NCBI GenBank assembly: GCA_031277075.1
Contig: JAISLV010000137.1
Coordinates: 1 to 9,084, forward strand
Length of the DNA stretch: 9,084 nucleotides
Reading direction: 5' to 3'
Source: Endomicrobium sp.
Lineage (GTDB): Bacteria; Elusimicrobiota; Endomicrobiia; Endomicrobiales; Endomicrobiaceae
Positions 1-7,070 of the stretch are shown here, piece after piece; positions within the stretch are counted from its first letter, which is position 1; each line of letters begins with the position of its first letter. The notes below the pieces were generated by a model, which was given only the letters and a program-made list of their open reading frames with translations, ran no database searches and was not told where the DNA came from. The position numbers and the translations under genes are program-made.

Positions 1-3000
1 ACTGATTGAAATTAATTGTTATAGCCGTCACATTGTCAAAATAATCGCCGATATAACCGTATTCTACGTCTCCAAGTTTGTAATAAACATGAGCTATAGC
101 GTATCTTACGGCATTTGCGGGTATTGCGGCATAAACTTCATTTTTGTATTGAAGCTCGGAAAAAATTACAATTTCAAGTATAGGGTCTTCATTATAAGAA
201 ATTGTGTATTTATACCTCGTAAAGCCTTTGTCGCTTTCGCTGTCATACTTGTCTTTAACTATTTTAAAATCTTCTTGTCCTGCAAAAAAATCCTTGACGG
301 ATTTCATAGCCTTCTCTCTGTCTTTTACGTCTTTAACCACTATATGAAATCCCATTAAATCTTGGACTTCCGCAGCCTGAGCGCCTATTCTTACTATGTC
401 GCTTGTTTCTCTTTGCAGCCCGTCGTCAATTCCTTTAGATTCTCCAGCGGACGGTCTTGATTTCCCTGAACCTCTAACCGACCCTACTTTTTCATAAACG
501 CTGTATATTGTCTTTATCCTCGAATGCAAATCAAATTCAATATCTTCTTCCGACAAACCTTTTTTAAGCCCGCTTTCAAGATTTGCTAAAATATCCTCAA
601 GCCCGCTGTAATTGAACCCAAGCCTATAGCGTATATCGTTAATCGCGTTCATATAATCAGACGGATGTTCCTGAACAAAAGGCATATTTCTTAAATATTC
701 AAAAGCTCTGCTAAACCCTAGCCTGCTTGCTACGGGAACAAAAACCGTATAAAACAATTTTATTTTCTTTTCGCTTTCCGCGATAGCTTCCGCCCGCTCT
801 TTTTCAAGCCTTTCCATATCGGCTTTCAATTTATTTATTTCTGGCTCAAGATATTTTTCGCGCATTAAATCGCCGTATCTGCGGGCTTCTTTAATTTTTA
901 AATCGCCGTCTATTATTTGTAAATTAACCGCTTCAAGCTCGCCTTCTATACCTGCAAGTTTATCTTTTGAAGAGAGCATATCCTCAAGCATATACGAAAA
1001 AACGGCTATAATATTGTTAGGATTTTGCGAAGCCGCGCTGATAATAAGATTCATATAATTTTGCAAAGCAAAACTGTCGTCTTCAAGAGAATCGAAAGAA
1101 GGCAAATCCGCTACGCTTTGAAGAAAAGAGACTATTTGCAAAACTTTCTCTTTTTTCCTTTTTTCGTTAGGATTGTATTGCTCTTTAAGAGTTTCTATAT
1201 CAAAATCGGCAAGCAGCAAAGCCGCGTGATATTCTTCGCCAAAACCCAGCATATAAGAATAATGCTCAACTCTTCGCTGGGCGTTTTGAAACCGCTCGTC
1301 GTCTAAACTATAAGCGAGTTTTAAGGCTTCGTCAACGACGTATTGTTTTACGTTTACAGTGTTAATTATTTCCTCTTTCTCTTCTATAAATTCTTCTATA
1401 GCGTGAAACGCTTCTCTATCTTTTGCAAACATTTGCGTCCAAAAAATTCCTGGTCCCATAGCCGATTTTTTTTGCCTTGACGTTTTTAAATTATACCAAG
1501 CGTCGTATAAATTCGCGTTTTGTTCCGAACTGATAACGCCTCTGTCTGCAAGATATTCAAGAAGCTCTTTTACGCTTTTCTTAGAAATCTCGCTTACGCT
1601 TTTTACCGCGCTTGGATTATCTCTAATATCCGAAAGAACCATATATTTAATCATCAGCTCAAAAGTTCTCAAATGCCATCTATAGCTTAAAACCTCTCCG
1701 CCTTTTTCTTCCGTATCTCTATAAGACGCGGCGTAAAGGTTTTGCGAAAAAGTCAATTTGCCGTCGGTTTTTCTTTCTTTCATTGCATAATCGCGGTTTC
1801 TGACTATTTGAATTCCATAGTCTATAACTTCGCCTATCTGCGATAAAATGTCGTCTATATTTTTTTGCGCTCTTTGACTTTCCTGAGAACCTCTTTCTGC
1901 TCCTATTCCTAAAAATCTATCGTATTCCTCTATGAATTTCTTAAATATTCCGTTATCTTTCCCTGCGGATTTAAGTTCTCGGTAATCAAGAAACGTAGCT
2001 ACGGCTCGGCTGTCTGAAATATTCATCATACCCAAAAAAGGAATGCCTTTGTGAACTTCGCTTGACCCTATGTATGAATCTAAGTTGCCCTCCGACATAT
2101 AAACGTCAATACCCGCCTGAGAAAGCGCGTATTCAAAAAGCGGAACAAAATTATTTTCCATTATCTGAGATATATGTTTGTCTCGCGAAAGAATATTGTA
2201 ATAGACATCTGAACCAGAAGTTATGCCGCCTTTTGTTATAGAACCGCCTAAAAGTATTGAATAGTCGTCGTCAGTAAGACGTATAGGCTCTTTATCTCTT
2301 GCGCTAAGCGTTCTTGCGACGGCTTCTCTAGCGGAAAGAAGTATACGCTTTACGCCTTCTTCGTATTTTTTTGCCGCCGAGTCCGCGTTTTGCAAAACTT
2401 CAGCGTTGAAAGCCTCTCTCAACTCCGCAAGACCGGCGGACAAATCGTTTATGCTGTTTTTTAGAAGCTCTTTTTCATTTTCAGACACTTGCCGCCTTAT
2501 AGGTTTTTCGTCTTTAAATTCTTCAACAACGGATATCTGCGCGCGTTTTGCGGCGCGTTGTAAAATTTTTTCTTTTTCGTCTTCTATAAAATCAAGCTTT
2601 ATGTCTATATGATCATAACCCTCAAGCAAAGCGTAAGCTATAAGCGTAAAAGGCTCTTCTTTCCAGTATTCCCAAACGTCTTCGCCAATAGTAAGATTTG
2701 TTATTTTCTTTGCGTCTATTTTATTTTTGACGCGATTTTCATTTATCCAATTTATAAAATCCATTTCGGGGTTTTGAGATTTTTTATCCGACAAAACTTC
2801 CCTGTAAATATAATACGCCAAACCCGTATATTTGCCCGCGCTAAACCAATTGTTACCTGCAATAGCGATTAAATCGTTCATTATATTGCGTAAATAGCTT
2901 TCTTCGTATCGCCTGCCGTTTCTTTTGTCGTTTTCCGCAACGGCGCGTATAATTTCGCCGAATTTTTCAGAATACTTCGCTCTGTTTTCCGCAGAAGACA

Positions 3001-6000
3001 TCGTTTCGTATAAAGCCCGATAAAAATATTTTGAGACGCGCCCCTCGGATTTTATTACGCTCTCTATAAGTTTAGGCGTATTTTCTTCAATAAAATATTT
3101 GAAAAAATACTCCTGCAAATTATTTGCGTTTGAATCTTGCTCCTGACGGCTATCGTCTTTTGCAAAAACGGCTTGGCTTATGTCTATAAGAGCCAAAGGC
3201 AAAACTGATTTGGGTTTCAGTTCGTTGACCACTCTGGTTTCTTCAGCCACAAGAGCGCCCGTTCTGTAAGTGTCGGCGATAAGAAAAATGTCTTTCCCGT
3301 AAATTATTTCTTTAGTTTTTGCAAATTCAGTTTCGGCGTTTTTACCTTGAATTTTCATTCTGCCTTTAAGTTCGCGCCCTCTTGTCTCGGGGCTCATAGA
3401 AATATCGTTCATATAATCGTCTTGCTCTATATAGACGATCTCTATTCCTAAATTTTCAGCCGCAATTTTTACTATTTTTTCAACGGCGTTTTCCGGGAAA
3501 GTTTTTCTGAAAACTATCGCAAAACCGTCTTTTGAGCCTTTTATTTTTTCCCTCAGCGCATCTTCAAGTTTTTTTGCGTATTCTTTTATAGTATCTTCGT
3601 CTTCAAGCCGTAAAAAAAGCAGTTTCTCTTTTTGCTTTTCGCTTGCGCTTTCGTCTATAACTTCAAGCGTTTCTACGGGCAAATGTCTTGTGAGAACGGA
3701 ATTCAATATTTTATCCGAAAAATCAAGCAAATCTTTTTGCGCGGCAATTATGCCTTCTACGTTTTGATAAGCCTCGCCGCCAACTCTGTTTTGCTCGGAA
3801 ATATACGTTTCAAAATCGTCGCTTTGCAAATATTTATGGAAATTTTGAGCGTTTCTTCCGCTTATGTCGCTTTCATAAATTTCGTCCGACAAACCTCTCT
3901 TTCTCAGATACTCGCCGAAACTTTCGTATATGGGAGAACTTTCGTTTTTCAAAGCGTCGCGTTCGTAAATTTCATGCGCGATTAAAGCGTTGATTTTAGT
4001 TTCGGCGTCGTCTATATTTTCATATTCCGCAAGAGCGTCGAGCAATTCCTTATGAACGTAAAGAGCTGCGGAATTTCCCGCAGCAGAAAGAGCGGCAAAA
4101 CACCAGCCGTCTTCCCTCATAAGAGAAGCCGTATCGCTTATCGTCACCGAAACGTCGTCAAAGATTCTTTCAAGGCGGCTTTTAAACGCGTCCCTTATTT
4201 TTATAAGCCGTTCTTCTTTGTTCTCAAGCGAATGACGCCTTATTTCAAAAATTACGACGATTATTTGCGAAATCAAGGCGGGAGTAAGGAAAGATAACAA
4301 TTCTTTTGCGCCATATTTCCTAAGCGATAAATTTTGCGCAAACTGATACGAGTTTTTTTCCCCGTATATCGACGCGCCCGCGTTAAAAAGTATTTTGCTT
4401 ACGCTTAAAAAAAGCGCGTCGGAAATATCGTAATTTAACAAATTATACGCTGCAACTGCCGACATTTCTCCAAGCGTCGTAACCGTTTTAGGCGCGCTTT
4501 CGTCGCCCCTGTCTAACGGCGCGGTTTCCTCGCGCCAAATTCCGCCAGAAAAATATTTGACCGAAATTTTATTATTTTCTTCGTCAATTTGAATATAGGC
4601 GTCGGCAATTTCAGACTTTGCTTTTAGCGCCGTAGTAAGAGAACCTGCGTCAAGTCCTGCGGCTATAGCGGCTCCCGCGCCGTCTGCGACGGCTTTTACA
4701 AAGGCTTGAACTTCCATTTCGTATAAAGCGGGACGGTTTATAGCGGAACTCTGCTGGGAAAGAGCTTTTGCGTACTCAATATATTTCTCGGGGTAATCTT
4801 TTGCCTGCGAAGTAATGTTTGGAGTAAAACTTACGTTTGAAATTTGCCTGCCGTTTAATAAATCAGTTATGCCGCTTGTGTGAAAACCGCCGGCTACTAC
4901 CGCTTTAACTTTGGCGTTTGCGGAATTTTCAACCGCAGCTTCGGCGTTTGCGCGGACTCCGAAAACGGAAAGCAAACTAACTTGAGAAGGTTTTTGCGAA
5001 GAAAACATTTTATCTACAAAAATATGATTTCTTTCTAAATTTGCGTCGTTAAATTTTTCAGCCTGTTTTTCCCGCTCTGCGGCAAAATCGGATTTATCGT
5101 CTGAAAAATAGCGGGGAATAAGAGTTTTAAATTTATTCAGGTTTCGTTTATAGTATTCGTATTCGTAAGGCGTCGCTTGAGCGCAAAGAACGTTTTCATA
5201 AACTTTTACAAACTGCGATAAAAATAAAATATTTGCGGCGTTTTCGTCTTTAACGCCCGCCTGAACAAGCTCTTGAGCAAGAGCGTTTTCCTCAATAAGA
5301 AATTCAATTTGATTTAATTTATCCGAGAGTCCAAGCGAATTGACGAAATTGTTTAATTGCGGATATTTTGAAAGGTTTAGTTTTTCCCTATTTTGATAGA
5401 GATAAACGATAAAAGACTGCCTGTCGCCGGCAGTATTTGCAAGAGAGGTAAGCGTCGAATAATCTTTATAGCTTAAAAGATTTTTTGCGTTCTCAAAAAA
5501 AGCCGCCGTTTGCCGTTGAAGTTTTTTTTGGCTTACGGAAGCGGACATATCCGAAACTAAGCAAAAAAGAGCGACGTTTGGATAATCGTTTATATTTACG
5601 CCGTTTTGCTCGGCTTCTTTTTTAAGATATTTAAAATATTTATCGTCGCTTGACAAGCCCAGACGATAAGCCGAATAGTTTTCAAAAAGTTTATTTTGGC
5701 GGTATGAAAAATATTTGCCGCGCAAAGCGGCGATATTTGTTTCTAGGGATTGCGTAAATTTTAAAATTTCAGATCTGTTTTCTATAATCTGCGCAAATAA
5801 AATGAGATTTGCGATATAAGTTTCTCTATCTTCAAGCGGATTAATTTCTTTTGAATTTTTTGCGGCAAAATATTCCGCTCCCGTCAAATTCCCGCTGTCA
5901 AGCATAGCCTGTATAAAAGCGTCGGCGTTTTTTTTGTCCATGCTTGAATACAGCCAGCTGAAATCGCTTTTCTTAGAAGCGCCTTCCATATAGAGTTCAA

Positions 6001-6256
6001 AAGACGGATAAACTTCGGCAATACGGCTAAGCAATGCGGCTATTTTTTTCTGCGCTTCAACGTTAAAATGCAAATCCTGTATATTAAAAACCAAATCTTT
6101 TCCGCTTTTATAAGAGGCGTCTGTTACAGAAACGCCTGCGGATGAGGTCAAATAACGCAAAGAAGGCGCTTTTACCGGCGCGCCGAAAGCCGCCGTCTGA
6201 AAAGACGACGCCGCAAGACAAATGCAGATAAATAATGAAATTATTTTTTTTCTCAT
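1..6256 (-). CDS. Giant exported multidomain protein with C-terminal NTase, pseudo-HD and RelA/SpoT-like domains (3' end outside window)
   Basis: I translated this frame by hand from ATG at 6256 to the left edge: 2085 codons with no stop, so the gene is truncated by the window. The N-terminus (MRKKIISLFICICLAASS...) is a Sec-type signal peptide with likely cleavage near residues 25-26 (AFG/A); there is no lipobox. Visible order: TIKI/TraB/ChaN-like motifs (about 50-485), an unassigned helical region with a hydrophobic stretch (653-670) and HEIYE (761-765), an unassigned alpha/beta segment (about 905-1035), a DUF294/GlnD-like nucleotidyltransferase (about 1301-1600), a degenerate HD domain (about 1655-1765), a coiled coil (about 1765-1835) and a RelA/SpoT synthetase-like domain (1831-2085). 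An in-frame TAA two codons upstream makes 6256 the first possible ATG. No clear Shine-Dalgarno precedes it, so translation may be coupled to the lipoprotein gene 32 bases upstream. The reading frame is certain; the domain calls come from motif matching and the overall function is unknown. Confidence 0.93.
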   Translation of the reverse strand, partial: MRKKIISLFICICLAASSFQTAAFGAPVKAPSLRYLTSSAGVSVTDASYKSGKDLVFNIQDLHFNVEAQKKIAALLSRIAEVYPSFELYMEGASKKSDFSWLYSSMDKKNADAFIQAMLDSGNLTGAEYFAAKNSKEINPLEDRETYIANLILFAQIIENRSEILKFTQSLETNIAALRGKYFSYRQNKLFENYSAYRLGLSSDDKYFKYLKKEAEQNGVNINDYPNVALFCLVSDMSASVSQKKLQRQTAAFFENAKNLLSYKDYSTLTSLANTAGDRQSFIVYLYQNREKLNLSKYPQLNNFVNSLGLSDKLNQIEFLIEENALAQELVQAGVKDENAANILFLSQFVKVYENVLCAQATPYEYEYYKRNLNKFKTLIPRYFSDDKSDFAAEREKQAEKFNDANLERNHIFVDKMFSSQKPSQVSLLSVFGVRANAEAAVENSANAKVKAVVAGGFHTSGITDLLNGRQISNVSFTPNITSQAKDYPEKYIEYAKALSQQSSAINRPALYEMEVQAFVKAVADGAGAAIAAGLDAGSLTTALKAKSEIADAYIQIDEENNKISVKYFSGGIWREETAPLDRGDESAPKTVTTLGEMSAVAAYNLLNYDISDALFLSVSKILFNAGASIYGEKNSYQFAQNLSLRKYGAKELLSFLTPALISQIIVVIFEIRRHSLENKEERLIKIRDAFKSRLERIFDDVSVTISDTASLMREDGWCFAALSAAGNSAALYVHKELLDALAEYENIDDAETKINALIAHEIYERDALKNESSPIYESFGEYLRKRGLSDEIYESDISGRNAQNFHKYLQSDDFETYISEQNRVGGEAYQNVEGIIAAQKDLLDFSDKILNSVLTRHLPVETLEVIDESASEKQKEKLLFLRLEDEDTIKEYAKKLEDALREKIKGSKDGFAIVFRKTFPENAVEKIVKIAAENLGIEIVYIEQDDYMNDISMSPETRGRELKGRMKIQGKNAETEFAKTKEIIYGKDIFLIADTYRTGALVAEETRVVNELKPKSVLPLALIDISQAVFAKDDSRQEQDSNANNLQEYFFKYFIEENTPKLIESVIKSEGRVSKYFYRALYETMSSAENRAKYSEKFGEIIRAVAENDKRNGRRYEESYLRNIMNDLIAIAGNNWFSAGKYTGLAYYIYREVLSDKKSQNPEMDFINWINENRVKNKIDAKKITNLTIGEDVWEYWKEEPFTLIAYALLEGYDHIDIKLDFIEDEKEKILQRAAKRAQISVVEEFKDEKPIRRQVSENEKELLKNSINDLSAGLAELREAFNAEVLQNADSAAKKYEEGVKRILLSAREAVARTLSARDKEPIRLTDDDYSILLGGSITKGGITSGSDVYYNILSRDKHISQIMENNFVPLFEYALSQAGIDVYMSEGNLDSYIGSSEVHKGIPFLGMMNISDSRAVATFLDYRELKSAGKDNGIFKKFIEEYDRFLGIGAERGSQESQRAQKNIDDILSQIGEVIDYGIQIVRNRDYAMKERKTDGKLTFSQNLYAASYRDTEEKGGEVLSYRWHLRTFELMIKYMVLSDIRDNPSAVKSVSEISKKSVKELLEYLADRGVISSEQNANLYDAWYNLKTSRQKKSAMGPGIFWTQMFAKDREAFHAIEEFIEEKEEIINTVNVKQYVVDEALKLAYSLDDERFQNAQRRVEHYSYMLGFGEEYHAALLLADFDIETLKEQYNPNEKRKKEKVLQIVSFLQSVADLPSFDSLEDDSFALQNYMNLIISAASQNPNNIIAVFSYMLEDMLSSKDKLAGIEGELEAVNLQIIDGDLKIKEARRYGDLMREKYLEPEINKLKADMERLEKERAEAIAESEKKIKLFYTVFVPVASRLGFSRAFEYLRNMPFVQEHPSDYMNAINDIRYRLGFNYSGLEDILANLESGLKKGLSEEDIEFDLHSRIKTIYSVYEKVGSVRGSGKSRPSAGESKGIDDGLQRETSDIVRIGAQAAEVQDLMGFHIVVKDVKDREKAMKSVKDFFAGQEDFKIVKDKYDSESDKGFTRYKYTISYNEDPILEIVIFSELQYKNEVYAAIPANAVRYAIAHVYYKLGDVEYGYIGDYFDNVTAITINFNQ
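2..766 (-). other. Divergent RelA/SpoT (p)ppGpp synthetase-like domain of the giant protein
   Basis: Residues 1831-2085 follow the RelA/SpoT synthetase layout. FVPVASRLGF (1839-1848) matches the family's 'YAPLANRLGI' helix. SRIKTIYSVYEKV (1912-1924) matches 'GRPKHIYSIYRKM', keeping the Arg and Lys (R1913, K1915) that contact ATP in the family. QDLMGFHIVV (1965-1974) matches 'DLFDVRAVRIV', keeping the metal-binding Asp (D1966). LEIVIFSE (2027-2034) matches 'VEIQIRT', keeping the second acidic ligand (E2028). GF (2011-2012) stands where 'NGYQS' places the GDP-stacking Tyr. After it, AAIPANAVRYAIAHVYYK (2043-2060) resembles 'AELGVAAHWKYK'. Losses are the Gln and Arg of EIQIRT and most of NGYQSIHT. 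A loop of about 40 residues is inserted at 1925-1964. Catalysis is possible but unproven; a pseudo-synthetase or a nucleotide transferase with another substrate are alternatives. Confidence 0.72.
962..1294 (-). other. Degenerate RelA/SpoT-type HD (pseudo-hydrolase) domain
   Basis: Residues about 1655-1765 line up with the RSH HD domain. RVEHYSYMLGFGEEYHAALLLAD (1662-1684) corresponds to the stretch ending 'AALLHD', but His is replaced by Ala (A1683). The following ED pair of 'VVEDT' is absent. IETLKEQYN (1687-1695) matches 'TLEEIEERFG'. QIVSFLQSVADLP (1707-1719) matches 'RLVDGVTKLSKL'. IAVFSYMLEDM (1750-1760) sits where 'LIKLADRLHNM' should be, with the Asp and Asn ligands gone. All metal ligands appear lost, so this should be a structural or regulatory pseudo-hydrolase rather than a ppGpp hydrolase. 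The assignment depends on its position directly before the synthetase domain. Confidence 0.55.
1457..2356 (-). other. DUF294/GlnD-like nucleotidyltransferase region
   Basis: Residues about 1301-1600. A helical lead-in (1301-1320) is followed by LLGGSITKGG (1335-1344) and SGSDVYYNIL (1347-1356), the pattern 'GSxxRGE...SDxD' of Pol-beta-fold nucleotidyltransferases of the DUF294/GlnD type. The first catalytic Asp is present (D1350) but the second position is Tyr (Y1352). Downstream, FLDYRELKSAG (1422-1432) resembles the 'ffDlRpvxGd' motif. RTFELMIKYMVLSDIR (1530-1545) and LADRGVISSEQNANLYDAW (1569-1587), then LKTSRQ (1590-1595), resemble the all-helical DUF294 C-terminal domain ('...a...lL.lRlxxq'). 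DUF294-family proteins relate to protein nucleotidyl transfer in GlnD and GlnE. With one Asp substituted, activity is doubtful. Confidence 0.5.
3152..3544 (-). other. Unassigned alpha/beta segment of the giant protein
   Basis: Residues about 905-1035 look like a compact alpha/beta domain. A strand (GFAIVFRK, 911-918) is followed by a helix (AVEKIVKIAAENL, 924-936) and a strand (IEIVYIE, 938-944). Later come KEIIYGKDIFLIAD (982-995) and a helical VAEETRVVNEL (1003-1013). I do not recognise a family. A phosphoesterase- or Rossmann-like fold would fit the strand-helix pattern, but no catalytic motif is visible. Confidence 0.3.
3947..4099 (-). other. HExxE zincin-like motif in the giant protein
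   Basis: Residues 720-770 contain AALYVHKELLDAL (730-742) followed by INALIAHEIYERDAL (755-769). The spacing, with a strand-like 'LYVHKELL' and then a hydrophobic helix carrying HExxE, resembles minimal zinc metallopeptidase modules. The usual second His is Glu (E765) and no clear third ligand is visible, so this may be a vestigial or non-catalytic version. It is a single motif match. Confidence 0.25.
4802..6109 (-). other. TIKI/TraB/ChaN/EreA-like N-terminal region of the giant protein
   Basis: Residues about 50-485, directly after the signal peptide. LVFNIQDLHFNVEAQKKIA (55-73) corresponds to the opening 'viLGExHdn...' strand and helix of the TIKI/TraB/ChaN/EreA fold. FELYMEGA (86-93) corresponds to the 'valEg' strand with a conserved Glu. 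KAVVAGGFHTSGITDLL (451-467), then NVSFTPN (474-480), corresponds to the closing 'vvaGgxH...lL' strand with a conserved His. About 360 mostly helical residues separate the second and third motifs, much as in this superfamily. LTGAEYF (124-130) and LEDRETY (141-147) are further ordered patches. I recall similar IQDxH...GGFH segments at the start of large Omnitrophota/Elusimicrobiota proteins, but cannot confirm this here. The reaction, if any, is unknown. Confidence 0.45.
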
Positions 6257-6288
6257 CGTTTATGCCGTCGCTTTTTACTTATTCGCCG

Positions 6289-7068
6289 TCAAAGTTTTAT
6301 ATCTAAAATACGCTCGCCTTTTGAGTTTTGTATAGCGACATTTTTGAAATTAAGCGAATATTTCTCAGAATACTCTCTGGCTTGACGGCTGATAATGTTT
6401 ACTATAAAATCTTTCACTTTATCGTCTGAAATATCGGCGCTCAAATAAACGAGATTGTCTTCTTCAATCGCTAAATACCGCAAATTCAGCATTGATATTA
6501 AAACCCCTAAAAACGGGTTAGTCCTTGCGGACATATTCACTTGCGATATTATCATACGCGCTACGTATTCTCCGTCTGAAATATCGTGTTTGCCGTCAAT
6601 AGACGCAGGCGCTGTGTCTGGTCCTTCTATTTCAAGCAGATTTCTTGTCTCGTAATCTCCGCGCGAAATGCGCATATGCATATAATTTTTAACGTCGTCA
6701 ATATTTTGAACGATTCTAAAAAGCACCTGTTTGTCGTCGTCAAAAGCGCTTACCGCCATATATTTTATTTCGGAATCGCTGCTTAAAACCACTCTCGTTA
6801 TGGCAAGCACCGCAGACTGCATTTTTCTCACCGCTTCGTTCACTTTGTCGGCTTCGTTTGAGGTCAAGTCTTTAAGCTGCATATCCAAATATAAAGTTCT
6901 TCCAAATTTCTCTACGACGGCGTCAACGCCCGTGTCTTTTTTCACCATATCCGCGAGAATTTCGTTAAGTTTTTCTTTAGGATAACTTACGTTCCACGCG
7001 CCGCAGGAAACTATAAAAAAAGGCAAAACTAAAGACATTAAAAAATACGCGGTCTTATTTAATTTCAT
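6289..7068 (-). CDS. Lipoprotein of unknown family
   Basis: This 259-residue protein starts MKLNKTAYFLMSLVLPFF and has a clear lipobox, IVSC, with the acylated Cys at residue 22. It should therefore be cut by signal peptidase II and anchored on the periplasmic face of a membrane. The mature part shows two similar halves. The first has TLYLDM (58-63), a long helix, then IKYMAVSAFDDDKQVLFRI (101-119). The second has LVYLSA (206-211), a long helix, then FKNVAIQNSKGERILDIKL (241-259). This suggests an internal duplication of a strand-helix-strand-strand unit. No catalytic motif is recognised. The gene starts two bases after the FtsH-like stop codon with no separate Shine-Dalgarno, so translation is probably coupled. 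The giant gene starts 32 bases after it ends. Function is unknown; a partner or adaptor for either neighbour would fit. Confidence 0.88.
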   Translation of the reverse strand: MKLNKTAYFLMSLVLPFFIVSCGAWNVSYPKEKLNEILADMVKKDTGVDAVVEKFGRTLYLDMQLKDLTSNEADKVNEAVRKMQSAVLAITRVVLSSDSEIKYMAVSAFDDDKQVLFRIVQNIDDVKNYMHMRISRGDYETRNLLEIEGPDTAPASIDGKHDISDGEYVARMIISQVNMSARTNPFLGVLISMLNLRYLAIEEDNLVYLSADISDDKVKDFIVNIISRQAREYSEKYSLNFKNVAIQNSKGERILDIKL

Positions 7069-7070
7069 TT

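Noticed and set aside
1239..1303. Glutamine synthetase adenylyltransferase (GlnE) or complete GlnD identity for the giant protein
   Set aside because: The nucleotidyltransferase-like block lacks the DxD pair, there is no ACT domain, and the following HD/synthetase pair is of RSH type, so neither name fits.
89..4297. Several plus-strand reading frames of 66-117 codons opposite the giant gene
   Set aside because: They lie antisense to a continuous minus-strand coding frame, have low-complexity Phe/Ser-rich translations typical of antisense shadows, and lack ribosome sites.
6257..6288. Possible terminator or promoter between the lipoprotein and the giant gene
   Set aside because: The 32-base gap has no inverted repeat, T-run or recognisable -10/-35 pair.
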